Counted from the stretch's first letter, positions 48,115-56,327 are shown. The stretch: DNA of 64,000 bases from Streptomyces sp. CB02959 (GCF_002803155.1 NZ_NNBP01000001.1:724355-788354); one strand, 5' to 3'. A program made the numbers and translations. Notes: generated by a model from the sequence alone, not told the origin.

Positions 48115-48719
48115 GGGTGGACGAACCCCCTCGGATGAGGTCGGGGTGCGACGACGTCGCCGGGGACAGGACCGGGTTCTGACCGCGCTGCGCGGGCCGA
48201 ACGCCGGCCCTCCGCGTCGTCCGTGCTCGATGCACGAGCGTCCGTGATGCGCAAAGGGCCTCCCGGGCGGACGGCCCCATGCCGTCCGCTGAGATCCGGT
48301 GCCCACTGGCTTGTTTGTTCCGGGCACCGACCTGCCAGGGATATTCCCTTCAACCCCCGCGCCCATGCCACGGCATATGACACACGCTCGATGAACCTTT
48401 GGTTACAGGTGCCCGCTGACCGGCGGAAAGAAGGGCGAAGCACCCACGGGCGCAGGTGGGGCGCCCGGAAGCGCCCCTGGCGGAGGGGCGCCGGAGAGGG
48501 CGTCAGAAGAAGCAACGTCAGTCCGCGGAGGGGGCGCGCCGCAGGGCGCGAACCCCGGTGGCGCCCGGGTCCACCCGACGCGCCGTGACCGGAATGCACG
48601 CCCGAAAGATGGCCGAATCCATCCCGGTCACATGGCCGAAACCCGCCCTGCCGGAGGGTCGGAACACCCGCCGAACCGCCCGCGGGCGGCCCGCAGGGCC
48701 TAGGGCGTGTCCGCAGGCC
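48115..48719. other. 600-bp intergenic region between phoH and cis-prenyltransferase
   Basis: No gene is supported. A small hairpin (GGACGGC-CCCAT-GCCGTCC near 48269) lies in the phoH leader, and CTAGGGC/GCCCTAG at 48700-48723 overlaps the prenyltransferase stop and may terminate it. A/T-richer sequence at about 48365-48415 (CACGCTCGATGAACCTTTGG) is a likely phoH promoter. Confidence 0.4.
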
Positions 48720-49517
48720 CTAGCCGCCGAAGCGCCGGTGCCGGGCCGCGTAGTCGCGCAGCGCCCGCAGGAAGTCGACCTTCCGGAACGCCGGCCAGAA
48801 GACCTCGCAGAAGTAGTACTCCGAATGCGCGCTCTGCCAGAGCATGAAGCCCGACAGCCGCTGCTCGCCGCTGGTGCGGATCACCAGGTCCGGGTCCGGC
48901 TGGCCGCGGGTGTAGAGGTGCTCCGAGATCAGGTCGATGTCGACGACCTCGGCCAGCTCCTCGAAGGTCGTGCCGCGCTCGGCGTGCTCCAGCAGCAGCG
49001 AGCGCACCGCGTCCGCGATCTCCTGGCGGCCGCCGTAGCCGACCGCGACGTTCACCAGGACGCCCTTGTTGTCGAGGGTGTCCTGCTCGGCCTGCTTGAG
49101 CACCTGCTGGGTCTGGTCGGGCAGCAGGTCGCGGTTGCCGACGTGGTGGACCCGCCAGCGGCCGTCCGCGGCCAGATTGCGCACGGTGTTCTCGATGATC
49201 CCCAGCAGCGGGGTCAGCTCGGACTCCGGCCGGTCGAGGTTGTCGGTCGACAGCAGCCAGAGTGTGACGACCTCCACATCCGTCTCCGCGCACCAGCCCA
49301 GCAGCTCGTCGATCTTGGCCGCACCCGCCAGGTGGCCCTGCTCGGTGGACAGCCCGTCGGCCCGCGCCCAGCGCCGGTTGCCGTCCAGGATGACGCCGAT
49401 GTGCTTGGGCACCTGGGTGTGGTCCAGACGGCCCTCCACCCTGCGGGCGTACAGCCGGTAGACAAGATCGCGCAGTGCAGGCGGATACGGGATGCGCATC
49501 CCGGAAGATCGCAGCAT
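48720..49517 (-). CDS. uppS: cis-prenyltransferase (UppS-type isoprenyl transferase)
   Basis: 265 residues from ATG 49517; an in-frame ATG at 49499 is possible. The catalytic D45 is in VILDGNRRWARADG, LSTDNLDRP follows, and the product-binding region RTSGEQRLSGFMLWQSAHSE is followed by EYYFCEVFWPAF. It condenses IPP units with an allylic diphosphate to give Z-polyprenyl diphosphates such as the peptidoglycan carrier lipid. Streptomyces have more than one such gene, so product length is uncertain. Divergent from the aldo/keto reductase. Confidence 0.94.
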   Translation of the reverse strand: MLRSSGMRIPYPPALRDLVYRLYARRVEGRLDHTQVPKHIGVILDGNRRWARADGLSTEQGHLAGAAKIDELLGWCAETDVEVVTLWLLSTDNLDRPESELTPLLGIIENTVRNLAADGRWRVHHVGNRDLLPDQTQQVLKQAEQDTLDNKGVLVNVAVGYGGRQEIADAVRSLLLEHAERGTTFEELAEVVDIDLISEHLYTRGQPDPDLVIRTSGEQRLSGFMLWQSAHSEYYFCEVFWPAFRKVDFLRALRDYAARHRRFGG

Positions 49518-49638
49518 GTGTGGTCCAGCCCCTCCGTACCGATGGCCATCGCCCCGTCGCCTAAGGGGCCAACTTTACTTCTCGGCTGTCTCAACAGCCC
49601 AATCAGGTATGTCACAAGTCCGTGATAGGGAGAGGACC

Positions 49639-50673
49639 ATGACCACTGGCACTGACTACCGCGCCGCGGATTCACGCTATGACTCCATGGAGTACCGGCG
49701 CACCGGCCGCAGCGGCCTCAAACTCCCCGCTATCTCCCTGGGACTCTGGCACAACTTCGGGGACGATCGCACCCTCGGCTCCCAGCGGGCGATTCTTCGC
49801 CGCGCCTTCGACCTGGGGATCACCCACTTCGACCTGGCCAACAACTACGGTCCGCCGCCCGGGTCCGCCGAGCTGAACTTCGGAAAGATCTTCGCTGAGG
49901 ACTTCCGCGGCTACCGCGACGAGCTCATTCTCTCGACAAAAGCCGGATATCTGATGCACCCCGGCCCTTACGGCGAATGGGGCTCCCGGAAATACCTGCT
50001 CTCCTCGCTGGATGCCTCGCTGAAGCGGATGGGTGTCGATTACGTCGATATCTTCTACTCGCACCGCTTCGATCCGGACACCCCGCTGGAGGAGACGATG
50101 GGCGCGCTGGCGTCCGCCGTCCAGCAGGGCAAGGCCCTGTACGTCGGGGTCTCCTCCTACAACGCGGAGCAGACCCGCGAGGCGGTCCGCATCCTGCGCG
50201 AGATGGGCGTGCGCCCGCTGATTCACCAGCCCTCGTACTCGATGATCAACCGCTGGACCGAGGACGACGGCCTGCTGGACGCGCTGGACGAGGCCGGTAT
50301 GGGCTGCATCGCCTTCGCGCCGCTGGCCCAGGGCATGCTCACCGACAAGTACCTCGACGGCGTCCCCGAGGGCTCGCGCGCCGCGCAGGGCAAGTCCCTG
50401 GACCCGGGTCTGCTCACCGGCGAGGTCGTCCGCCGCCTCCGCGGGCTCAACGAGATCGCGGCCCGCCGCGGCCAGTCGCTGGCCCAGCTCGCCCTGAACT
50501 GGGTCCTGCGGGACACCCGCATGACCTCCGCCCTGATCGGCGCCAGCAGCGTCGCCCAGCTGGAGGCCAATGTCGCGGCCCTGGGCGCCCCCGCGATCAC
50601 CGAGGCGGAACTGGCCGAGATCGACGAGTTCGCCCGGACCACGGAGGGCGTCAACATCTGGGCTCGCCGCTGA
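49639..50673 (+). CDS. Aldo/keto reductase (YghZ/L-glyceraldehyde-3-phosphate reductase type)
   Basis: 344 residues from ATG 49639 with GGGAGAGG upstream. Catalytic residues appear in FDLANNYGP (Asp/Tyr), LSTKAGY (Lys) and DIFYSHRFD (His). QPSYSMINRW, APLAQGMLTDKYLDG and SALIGASSVAQLEANV complete the NADPH site. The sequence fits the MgrA/YghZ group that reduces L-glyceraldehyde-3-phosphate and methylglyoxal. Probably a detoxification or sugar enzyme. Confidence 0.93.
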   Translation: MTTGTDYRAADSRYDSMEYRRTGRSGLKLPAISLGLWHNFGDDRTLGSQRAILRRAFDLGITHFDLANNYGPPPGSAELNFGKIFAEDFRGYRDELILSTKAGYLMHPGPYGEWGSRKYLLSSLDASLKRMGVDYVDIFYSHRFDPDTPLEETMGALASAVQQGKALYVGVSSYNAEQTREAVRILREMGVRPLIHQPSYSMINRWTEDDGLLDALDEAGMGCIAFAPLAQGMLTDKYLDGVPEGSRAAQGKSLDPGLLTGEVVRRLRGLNEIAARRGQSLAQLALNWVLRDTRMTSALIGASSVAQLEANVAALGAPAITEAELAEIDEFARTTEGVNIWARR

Positions 50674-50775
50674 GCCGAGGCGCATCCCATGTGCCGGCAT
50701 GCGGGGGGAACCAGCCGGGCCGGCGGGATTCGGGGACACCCCCGACGGGGCGGGATCGCGCCGCGCAACGAAAAG

Positions 50776-50810
50776 CGGGCCGGTCCGTGGGGGGGGTACG
50801 GACCGGCCCG
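50776..50810. terminator. Terminator between aldo/keto reductase and prepilin peptidase genes
   Basis: Perfect 13-bp arms CGGGCCGGTCCGT and ACGGACCGGCCCG with a G-rich loop, positioned for both convergent genes. Confidence 0.88.
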
Positions 50811-50897
50811 AGGGGGGGCTTCCACCATAACCCCGGGGGAGGGGTGCTCCGTGCATCGCGGGGTGACCGGCGTGGCTCGGGCCCCTGAACGGCGGTA

Positions 50898-51635
50898 TCA
50901 GCGGGCCGCGGCGGCGCCCAGCAGCAGGCCGCAGAAGGCTCCGACGATCATGAACGGGCCCAGCGGCACGGTCTCCTTGCGGCCCGTGCGGCCCGTCACC
51001 AGGAGGAACGCCGCGTAGAGCGCGCCGAGCAGGATCCCCGCCGCGCCCCCGGTGACCAGCGTGGACCAGCCGTACCACCCAAGGGCGACCCCCAGCCCGA
51101 GGGCCAGCTTGACGTCGCCGAGGCCGAGGCCGGCGGGGTTGAGGAGGAAGAGCAGCAGGTAGCACGCGGCCAGCGCCAGCCCGCCGAGGAGGGCGCGCAG
51201 TGCGGTGCCCGGCTCGCCGGTGAGCCGGCCGACGGCGCCGAGGGCGGCGGCCGCGGCCCCGGCCAGTGGCAGCGTCAGGACGTCGGGGAGGCGCTGCACC
51301 CGCCGGTCGATGAGCGTCAGGAGTACCGCGAGCGGCGCCATCAGCAGCCAGACCGCGAGTTCCGGGCGGGCGCCCGTGGCCGCGGCCAGCGCCGCGCAGA
51401 CCAGTGCGGTGGCCGTCGCGGTCGGCGGCGTGGCCGGCCCGTACGGCGCCCGGCAGTCCGGGCAGCGGCCACGGCCCAGCCAGCCCGACGCCGGTCCGGT
51501 GAGCGGATGGCCGTCGGGGCAGTGCGCGCGCCAGTCCTCCTCGGGTGGCACGGAGAACCGGTGCGCGGGCCGCGGTACGAGGAGGCCGGCGGCCGCTCCG
51601 TAGGCGGCGGCGAGGGCGATCAGCGTGACGGACAC
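50898..51635 (-). CDS. Type IV prepilin peptidase (A24 family)
   Basis: 245 residues. The two catalytic aspartates are D110 in TLIDRRVQRLPD and D174 in GLGLGDVKLALG. Cysteines C39, C58 and C61 (HCPDGH, RCPDC) may be part of a zinc motif. About six hydrophobic helices. It cleaves the short leader peptides of type IV-like pilins just after a glycine. The Flp pilin and TadE-like proteins at 56-61 kb carry the matching sites, so it probably serves that locus although it lies 5 kb away. Confidence 0.92.
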   Translation of the reverse strand: MSVTLIALAAAYGAAAGLLVPRPAHRFSVPPEEDWRAHCPDGHPLTGPASGWLGRGRCPDCRAPYGPATPPTATATALVCAALAAATGARPELAVWLLMAPLAVLLTLIDRRVQRLPDVLTLPLAGAAAAALGAVGRLTGEPGTALRALLGGLALAACYLLLFLLNPAGLGLGDVKLALGLGVALGWYGWSTLVTGGAAGILLGALYAAFLLVTGRTGRKETVPLGPFMIVGAFCGLLLGAAAAR

Positions 51636-51675
51636 GGGTCGACCCTAGAGCGCGGGGGTTGATACAACGGCGGGC

Positions 51676-52065
51676 ATGGGGAGTTGGACGGACGGTCGGG
51701 GTGTTCTGGAGGGCGCGGACACCGAGGTTCCGGTGGAGGTCGCGGCGTCCTATCGGGCGCGGACCCGGGGGTTGTTGGGCCGGGACGGGATCGTGGGGGC
51801 GCTGCTGCTGACCCCGGCGAGCGGGGTGCACACGTTCGGGATGCGCTTCGCGATCGATGTCGCCTATCTGAGCCGGGACTTCACGGTGCTCGGCGTCCGC
51901 ACCATGCGGCCGGGACGGCTGGGCCGTCCGCGGCTGCGGGCCCGGCACGTACTGGAGGCGGAGGCCGGGGAGATGGCGCGGTGGGGGGTGCGCCGGGGGG
52001 CGCGGGTCCGCGTGCGGGTGCGGTTGCCGGGGCCCGGCCGATGGGGAGTCAGCCGTCCTTCGTAG
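51676..52065 (+). CDS. DUF192 family protein
   Basis: 129 residues. EVPVEVAASYRARTRGLLGR, ALLLTPASGVHTFGMRFAID and VAYLSRDFTVLGVRTMRPGR match the DUF192 core. There is no signal peptide. It is divergent from the prepilin peptidase (40 bp) and its 3' end overlaps the convergent MFS gene by 17 bp. Function unknown; DUF192 genes are often found next to pilus/secretion genes in Streptomyces. Confidence 0.88.
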   Translation: MGSWTDGRGVLEGADTEVPVEVAASYRARTRGLLGRDGIVGALLLTPASGVHTFGMRFAIDVAYLSRDFTVLGVRTMRPGRLGRPRLRARHVLEAEAGEMARWGVRRGARVRVRVRLPGPGRWGVSRPS

Positions 52066-53314
52066 CGGCGGCACTTGCCGGGATGCGCGGCGGGACGGTG
52101 ACGGGCGGGGCGGCGGGGCGGCCGCGGCGCTGGAGGGCGGCGGCCCAGGCCGTGGCGGCGAGGCCGAGGAGGCCGGTGGCGGCGCCGACCCAGGCGACGG
52201 AGGGGAAGCCGAGGCCGGCGTCGATGGTGAGGCCGCCGAGCAGCGGGGTGAGGGTGATGCCGACGTTGAAGGCCGAGGTGTTGACGGCGGGGACCAGGGT
52301 GGGGGCGTCGGGGGCGAGCCGGAAGACCCGCGACTGGACCACCGGGTTGATGACGTAGGAGGTGAAGCCGAGGGCGAGGACCAGGGCGAGGGTGGCGGGG
52401 AGGTTGGTGGCGGTGCGGGCCAGCGCGGCGGAGGCCAGGGTGAGGGCGGTGACGCCGAGGGCGAGGGTGCGCAGGGGGGCGGTGTCGGCGAAGCGGCCGC
52501 CCACGGTGACGCCGATCAGGCCGCCGACGCCGTAGAGCGAGAGCACGGCGGGGACCCAGCCCGCGGGGAGTCCGGTCACCTCGGTCAGGAGCGGGGCGAG
52601 GTAGCTGAAGGTCACCACGCCGGCGCCGAAGGTCAGTGTGGTGATGAGGTAGGAGAGCCAGAGCTGCGGGCGGGCGAGGCCGGTCAACTCGCGGCGTATG
52701 GAGGCGGTTCGGGGCGTGCCGGACGCGGTGTCGGGGGTGGTGTCGGGGGTGGTGTCGGGGGTGGTGCGGCGGGTGGTGGGGAGGGCCGCGAGGAGGGAGA
52801 GGGCGCTGAGGACGGTGAGGCCGGCCACGGCCCAGAACGCCGCGCGCCAGCCGGCGTGCTGGCCGAGGACCGTTCCGGCGGGCACGCCCACGACGGTGGC
52901 GAGGGTGAGTCCCGTGCCGACCACGGACAGCGCCCTGCCCTTCGCCTGCGGCGGCACCAGGCCCACCACGGTCGCCGCGGCCACCGCCCAGAAGCCGGCG
53001 TAGGCGACGGCGCTGAGGATGCGGGTGGCGAGGAGGACGCCGTAGCCGGGGGCCAGCGCGCCGATCACATGGCCGGCGACGAAGGCCAGTTGGAAGGCGA
53101 CGAGTGCGGTGCGGCGCGGGACCCGGAGGGTGGCGACGGCGAGGACGGGGGCGCCGAGGACCATGCCGAGGGCGAAGGCGGAGACCAGCAGTCCGGCGTC
53201 GGGGATGGAGACGCCGAGGTCGGTGGCGATGCCGGGGAGGAGGCCGGAGAGCATGAACTCGGAGGTGCCTTGGGCGAAGATCGCCAGGCCGAGGAGGTGG
53301 ACGGCGAGGGGCAT
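52049..53314 (-). CDS. MFS drug-efflux transporter (Cmx/CmlR-like)
   Basis: 421 residues from ATG 53314 with AGAAGGA upstream. About 12 helices. LAIFAQGTSEFMLSGLLPGI, LLVSAFALGMVLGAPVLAV and the GVPAGTVLGQHAGWRAAFW block (motif C-like antiporter) match drug:proton antiporters of the DHA1 family. The central loop has TTPD repeats. The tetR-type gene directly upstream and matched operators suggest drug-inducible control. Confidence 0.92.
   Translation of the reverse strand: MPLAVHLLGLAIFAQGTSEFMLSGLLPGIATDLGVSIPDAGLLVSAFALGMVLGAPVLAVATLRVPRRTALVAFQLAFVAGHVIGALAPGYGVLLATRILSAVAYAGFWAVAAATVVGLVPPQAKGRALSVVGTGLTLATVVGVPAGTVLGQHAGWRAAFWAVAGLTVLSALSLLAALPTTRRTTPDTTPDTTPDTASGTPRTASIRRELTGLARPQLWLSYLITTLTFGAGVVTFSYLAPLLTEVTGLPAGWVPAVLSLYGVGGLIGVTVGGRFADTAPLRTLALGVTALTLASAALARTATNLPATLALVLALGFTSYVINPVVQSRVFRLAPDAPTLVPAVNTSAFNVGITLTPLLGGLTIDAGLGFPSVAWVGAATGLLGLAATAWAAALQRRGRPAAPPVTVPPRIPASAAATKDG
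52728..52763 (+). repeat. Three 12-bp tandem repeats in the MFS gene
   Basis: GGTGTCGGGGGT occurs three times in a row. On the coding (minus) strand this gives TTPDTTPDTTPD in the cytoplasmic loop between helices 6 and 7. The number of units may vary between strains. Confidence 0.8.
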
Positions 53315-53339
53315 GGGGTCCTTCTCGGGTCGGGGGGCC

Positions 53340-53370
53340 GGGGAGCTGGGGAGCTGGGGAGCTGGGGAGC
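53340..53370 (+). repeat. Tandem GGGGAGCT octamer repeats
   Basis: Three perfect copies plus a partial fourth, in the non-coding stretch just upstream of the MFS start. Two GTCGCGGT octamers follow. They lie between the putative operator and the start codon, so they are part of the 5' leader or promoter spacer. Confidence 0.8.
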
Positions 53371-53414
53371 CGGTGCGTAGCGATGTCGCGGTGTCGCGGT
53401 GTGGTGCGGGCACG

Positions 53415-53436
53415 TTTTGGATGGATCAGTTCAAAA
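53415..53436. promoter_or_regulatory. Putative TetR operator before the MFS gene
   Basis: TTTTGGA - 8 bp - TTCAAAA, an imperfect inverted repeat (5 of the 7 arm pairs) about 100 bp upstream of the MFS start. It matches the site upstream of the tetR gene at 16 of 22 positions. The shared core is TTGGAT at the left and CAGT then CAA at the right. Confidence 0.65.
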
Positions 53437-53532
53437 TGCGGGCAGGGTGAGCCGAGGGCGACCCGTAATGGAGGGGGGAAGGGGCGCCCGCGGCTCCGCA
53501 CGGGCGCTGGCGCTGACGCTGGCGGGGCGGGA

Positions 53533-54117
53533 CTAGAAGGCCGTCAGGGTGGCGTCCGCCACGCCCTCCAGGGCCGTGCGGCCGACGCCGGCGCGGGCCG
53601 AGACGCGGATGCCGCCGATCGAGGCGATGAAGAGGTGGGCGAGGGTGCGGGCGTCCCCGTCGGGGGCGATGTCGCCGTCGCGCTGGCCGGACTCGATCAC
53701 GGCGCGGATCATCTCCAGGCGCACGCCGTAGTCCCGCTCCAGGGTGGTGGCCACCGAGGGGTCGTGGGACGAGACCTCGATGGCGGTGTTGACGACGAGG
53801 CAGCCGCGGCCGTCGGGGTGGCGGATGAACTCCTCGTCGATGATGCGCTGGAGGACGGCCCGGAGCTTCTGCCGGGCGGTGCGGGTGTCGCTGTCGAGCA
53901 GCTCGGCGAGTTCGCCGTTCTTGCGCTCCATGTAGCGGGCCAGGGCGCGCTCGAAGAGGTCGTGCTTGCTCTTGAAGGTGTTGTAGACGCTGCTGCGGCC
54001 CAGGCCGGTGGCGTCGCACAGGTCCTGGGTGGACGTGGCTTCGTAGCCGGCGGCCCAGAACGCCTCCATCGCGGCGTCGACCGCCCGCTCCTCGTCGAAC
54101 TTCCTGGGTCGGGCCAT
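53533..54117 (-). CDS. TetR/AcrR-family transcriptional regulator
   Basis: 194 residues. HTH at about 8-55: FDEERAVDAAMEAFWAAGYE, TSTQDLCDATGLGRSSVYNT and FKSKHDLFE. The C-terminal ligand-binding part has RGCLVVNTAIEVSSHDP, typical of the AcrR group that controls efflux. It lies directly upstream of the MFS gene on the same strand, with a spacing of 218 bp. A palindrome just upstream implies autoregulation. Confidence 0.94.
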   Translation of the reverse strand: MARPRKFDEERAVDAAMEAFWAAGYEATSTQDLCDATGLGRSSVYNTFKSKHDLFERALARYMERKNGELAELLDSDTRTARQKLRAVLQRIIDEEFIRHPDGRGCLVVNTAIEVSSHDPSVATTLERDYGVRLEMIRAVIESGQRDGDIAPDGDARTLAHLFIASIGGIRVSARAGVGRTALEGVADATLTAF

Positions 54118-54134
54118 ACGGGAACGCTAACACT

Positions 54135-54156
54135 TATTGGATCGGGCAGTCCAATA
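54135..54156. promoter_or_regulatory. Putative TetR operator before the tetR gene
   Basis: TATTGGA - 8 bp - TCCAATA, perfect 7-bp arms, ending 17 bp before the tetR ATG. It is the better of the two related sites and probably the autoregulatory operator. Confidence 0.72.
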
Positions 54157-54176
54157 CGGCGGCGGGCCGACCGGCC

Positions 54177-54779
54177 CTAGCCGCCGTTGCGCGGGAAGCT
54201 GACCTCGACGCGGCGGTTCTTCCGGCGGCCGGCCTCGGTGCTGTTGTCGGCGATCGGGTACTGCTCGCCGTAGCCGCGGATCTGGAAGCCGACCGAGGAG
54301 CCCAGGTCGACGGCGAGTTCGCGCTGTACGGCGTTGGCGCGCTGTTTGGAGAGGACCAAGCCGTGCGCGGCGGAGCCGAGGTTGTCGGTGAAGCCGAAGA
54401 CCCGGAGGTCTTTGGCGTGCTGCTTCCTGACCTCGTCGGCGATGGCGCTGATCCGGGCCAGTGCGTCGGTCGAGAGTTCGGCGCTGTCCTTGCTGAAGAG
54501 GACCTCGGCCTGGAGCGCGAAGGTGATGTTGTCGTTGGTGTCCTGGCGGCGCTCGGAGCCGTCGTCGGTCTCCACGATGGACTTGATGTTGAGGACCTTG
54601 GGCGGGGCGAGCTTGGCGCCCTGGACCATCCGCAGGTTGGGGTTGGCGGGGTCGATGCGGACCGGCGCGGTGGTGTCCTCGGTGATGCCCGGCGGGTCGG
54701 CGTGGGCGGCGGGGGCCGTGAGGGCGACGGTCAGCAGGAGCGCGGCGGCGGCCGTGAGAGCCGTACGGGAGGCGGTCAT
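54177..54779 (-). CDS. Secreted OmpA-domain (peptidoglycan-binding) protein
   Basis: 200 residues. A signal peptide (hydrophobic LTAAAALLLTVALTAPAAHA) occupies residues 8-27. The OmpA C-terminal domain is at about 85-200: LFSKDSAELSTDALARISAI, VFGFTDNLGSAAHGLVLSKQ, RANAVQREL and the NRRVEVSF end. OmpA domains bind diaminopimelate in peptidoglycan. It is the last gene of the minus-strand Tad block, 10 bp after the lipoprotein gene, and may anchor the pilus to the wall. Confidence 0.9.
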   Translation of the reverse strand: MTASRTALTAAAALLLTVALTAPAAHADPPGITEDTTAPVRIDPANPNLRMVQGAKLAPPKVLNIKSIVETDDGSERRQDTNDNITFALQAEVLFSKDSAELSTDALARISAIADEVRKQHAKDLRVFGFTDNLGSAAHGLVLSKQRANAVQRELAVDLGSSVGFQIRGYGEQYPIADNSTEAGRRKNRRVEVSFPRNGG

Positions 54780-54789
54780 CGCGGGCGGC

Positions 54790-55377
54790 TCAGTCGGTGA
54801 TCCGGACGGTGGCCGGCGGCATCGTCGGCAGTTGGAAGTCCACCTCGGTCACCTTGGCGGGCGGGGCCGGGAACTGCGCGAAGACGGGCCGGCTCTGGCC
54901 CGGGAGCAGTCCGCTCAGGCCCGTCGTACACAGGCATTCGCCGTTGGTGTCGCGGAGGACCAAGTACCGCTTCTTGCCCGTCTTGTCGACCAGGGTGGCG
55001 CCGGAGATGGACGAACGCGACTTGAGTTCGGTCTCGTTGGAGCGCCAGTCGATGGCGTTGAAGGCGCGGGTGCCGCGGTTGGTGACGGTGCCTTCGACGG
55101 TGACGAAGCCGCCGGAGTCGCGGACCGCGGAGTGCAGGGTGACCTCGATGCCGTCCGGGCCCTTCATCTCGCCGATGACCTTGTCGGCGTCGGCCGCGGG
55201 GGAGCCGGCACTGCCGTCGTCGGGGGTGGCGCTGTGGGCGGCCGGCTTCCTGCCGTCCGGGGTCTGCGCGCCGTCGTCGCCGCCACCACCGCAGCCGGCC
55301 ACGAGGAGGGCCAGGCCGAGCGCGCTCGCCGTGGCGACCGCTCCCCTGGCGGCCTTCGTGGTGCGCCGAATGCTCAT
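54790..55377 (-). CDS. Lipoprotein of unknown function in the Tad locus
   Basis: 195 residues. The N-terminus has a hydrophobic segment and a lipobox LVAGC (C29). After a Gly/Asp-rich linker, residues about 65-195 form an extracytoplasmic beta-rich domain with VTLHSAVRDSGGFVTVEGTV, TNRGTRAFNAIDWRSNE and LPGQSRPVFAQFPAP. This resembles small Ig-like/DUF4352-type lipoprotein domains, which I cannot name with certainty. It is in one unit with the TadG-like and OmpA genes. Confidence 0.82.
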   Translation of the reverse strand: MSIRRTTKAARGAVATASALGLALLVAGCGGGGDDGAQTPDGRKPAAHSATPDDGSAGSPAADADKVIGEMKGPDGIEVTLHSAVRDSGGFVTVEGTVTNRGTRAFNAIDWRSNETELKSRSSISGATLVDKTGKKRYLVLRDTNGECLCTTGLSGLLPGQSRPVFAQFPAPPAKVTEVDFQLPTMPPATVRITD

Positions 55378-55455
55378 GGATGCGTTCCTTCGCTGAGTGC
55401 GGTCGGGAGGTCGGTGGGGGTCACGGGGCGGCGGGGTCGGGGGGTGGGGCGGCGC

Positions 55456-56145
55456 TCACCGGGCCAGGCGCACGGAGAACAGGTCGGCGGCCGTGGGGAG
55501 GTCCTGCGGCCGGTCGGGGTCGAGGGTCCAGCCCTTGCCGTCGCAGATCAGCATGCGGGGGGCGGGCCCGGGGTGCGAGCCGCCGCCGGGGGTGGGGGTG
55601 GGGGTCGGGGTCGGGGTGGGGCGGGCGGTGGGTCCGCCGGCGGGCGGGGCGACGGTGCAGCGGGGGGCGACGACCGCCTTCGCCACGGCCGCGGCGTGGG
55701 TGCTCCCGGTGCTCGGGATGACCGAATCGCCCACCGCGTGGCGGGTCTTGACGGTGACGGCGAACGACGTCGGCCAGGAGTCCGGGGTGCAGGACGAGAC
55801 CGCGGCGTCGTTGCGGCCGGCGAACCAGCCGGCGTTCTCGCAGGCCGCGTCGGAGGGGACGCCGCGGCCGTTGAGGAGCTCTTCCCAGGCTGCCGGGTCG
55901 GTGGTGTCGGTGCCGTCGCGGAGCCCGGCGAGGAAGCCCTTGCGGAGGTCGTCGCGGTACTTCTGGCCGGCGGCGAGCGCGGCGGCGTCCGCGGCGGTCT
56001 GGGCGCCGTTGCGGGTGGCCGCCGCCTGGCCGACGGCGAAGAAGGCGAGCGCGAGGAAGAGCAGGCCCCCGATCGCGACGAGGTAGATCGGCAGGGTCTG
56101 CCCGGCGTCGCGCCGGCGGCGTCGCGCGACGGTGGTGGCCGGCAC
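55456..56145 (-). CDS. TadG-like pilus-associated protein
   Basis: 229 residues from GTG 56145, 17 bp after the pilin stop. RRRDAGQTLPIYLVAIGGLL with a helix (about 16-37) is the TadE/TadG N-terminal type; AATRNGAQTAADAAALAAG is the block used to recognise TadG-like proteins. A Pro/Thr repeat linker (PTPTPTPTPTPGGG) lies near the C-terminus. Unlike classical pseudopilins, the +5 Glu after the cleavage Gly is replaced by Ile. Confidence 0.85.
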   Translation of the reverse strand: MPATTVARRRRRDAGQTLPIYLVAIGGLLFLALAFFAVGQAAATRNGAQTAADAAALAAGQKYRDDLRKGFLAGLRDGTDTTDPAAWEELLNGRGVPSDAACENAGWFAGRNDAAVSSCTPDSWPTSFAVTVKTRHAVGDSVIPSTGSTHAAAVAKAVVAPRCTVAPPAGGPTARPTPTPTPTPTPGGGSHPGPAPRMLICDGKGWTLDPDRPQDLPTAADLFSVRLAR

Positions 56146-56162
56146 GGGCGGGGTGGTGGGGC

Positions 56163-56327
56163 CTAGATCCCGACGACGTCGGAAATCTTGTTGGCGATGG
56201 CGTTGGCGATCTGACTGCCGAAGTCGGTGGTCGACAGGACCAGGACGATCGCCACGACCACCGCGATGATGCCGAGGTACTCGATCGAGGTCTGCCCCCG
56301 GTCGTTCCTCACGATCCGCTTCGCCAT
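56163..56327 (-). CDS. flp: Flp-type pilin (54 residues)
   Basis: 54 codons from ATG 56327 with GGAGGGGAAG upstream. Residues 1-11 are a short basic leader ending DRG, followed by QTSIEYLGIIAVVVAIVLVL. Cutting after G11 gives a mature pilin with Glu at +5 and Tyr at +6, the Flp signature. The tail (residues 31-54: TTDFGSQIANAIANKISD) is hydrophilic. This is the structural subunit of the Tad pilus, made by the machinery encoded just upstream, and its leader would be removed by the prepilin peptidase at 50898. Confidence 0.93.
   Translation of the reverse strand: MAKRIVRNDRGQTSIEYLGIIAVVVAIVLVLSTTDFGSQIANAIANKISDVVGI

Noticed and set aside
53340..53400. CRISPR or VNTR array
   Set aside because: Only three and two copies of 8-bp units; far too short and without spacers.
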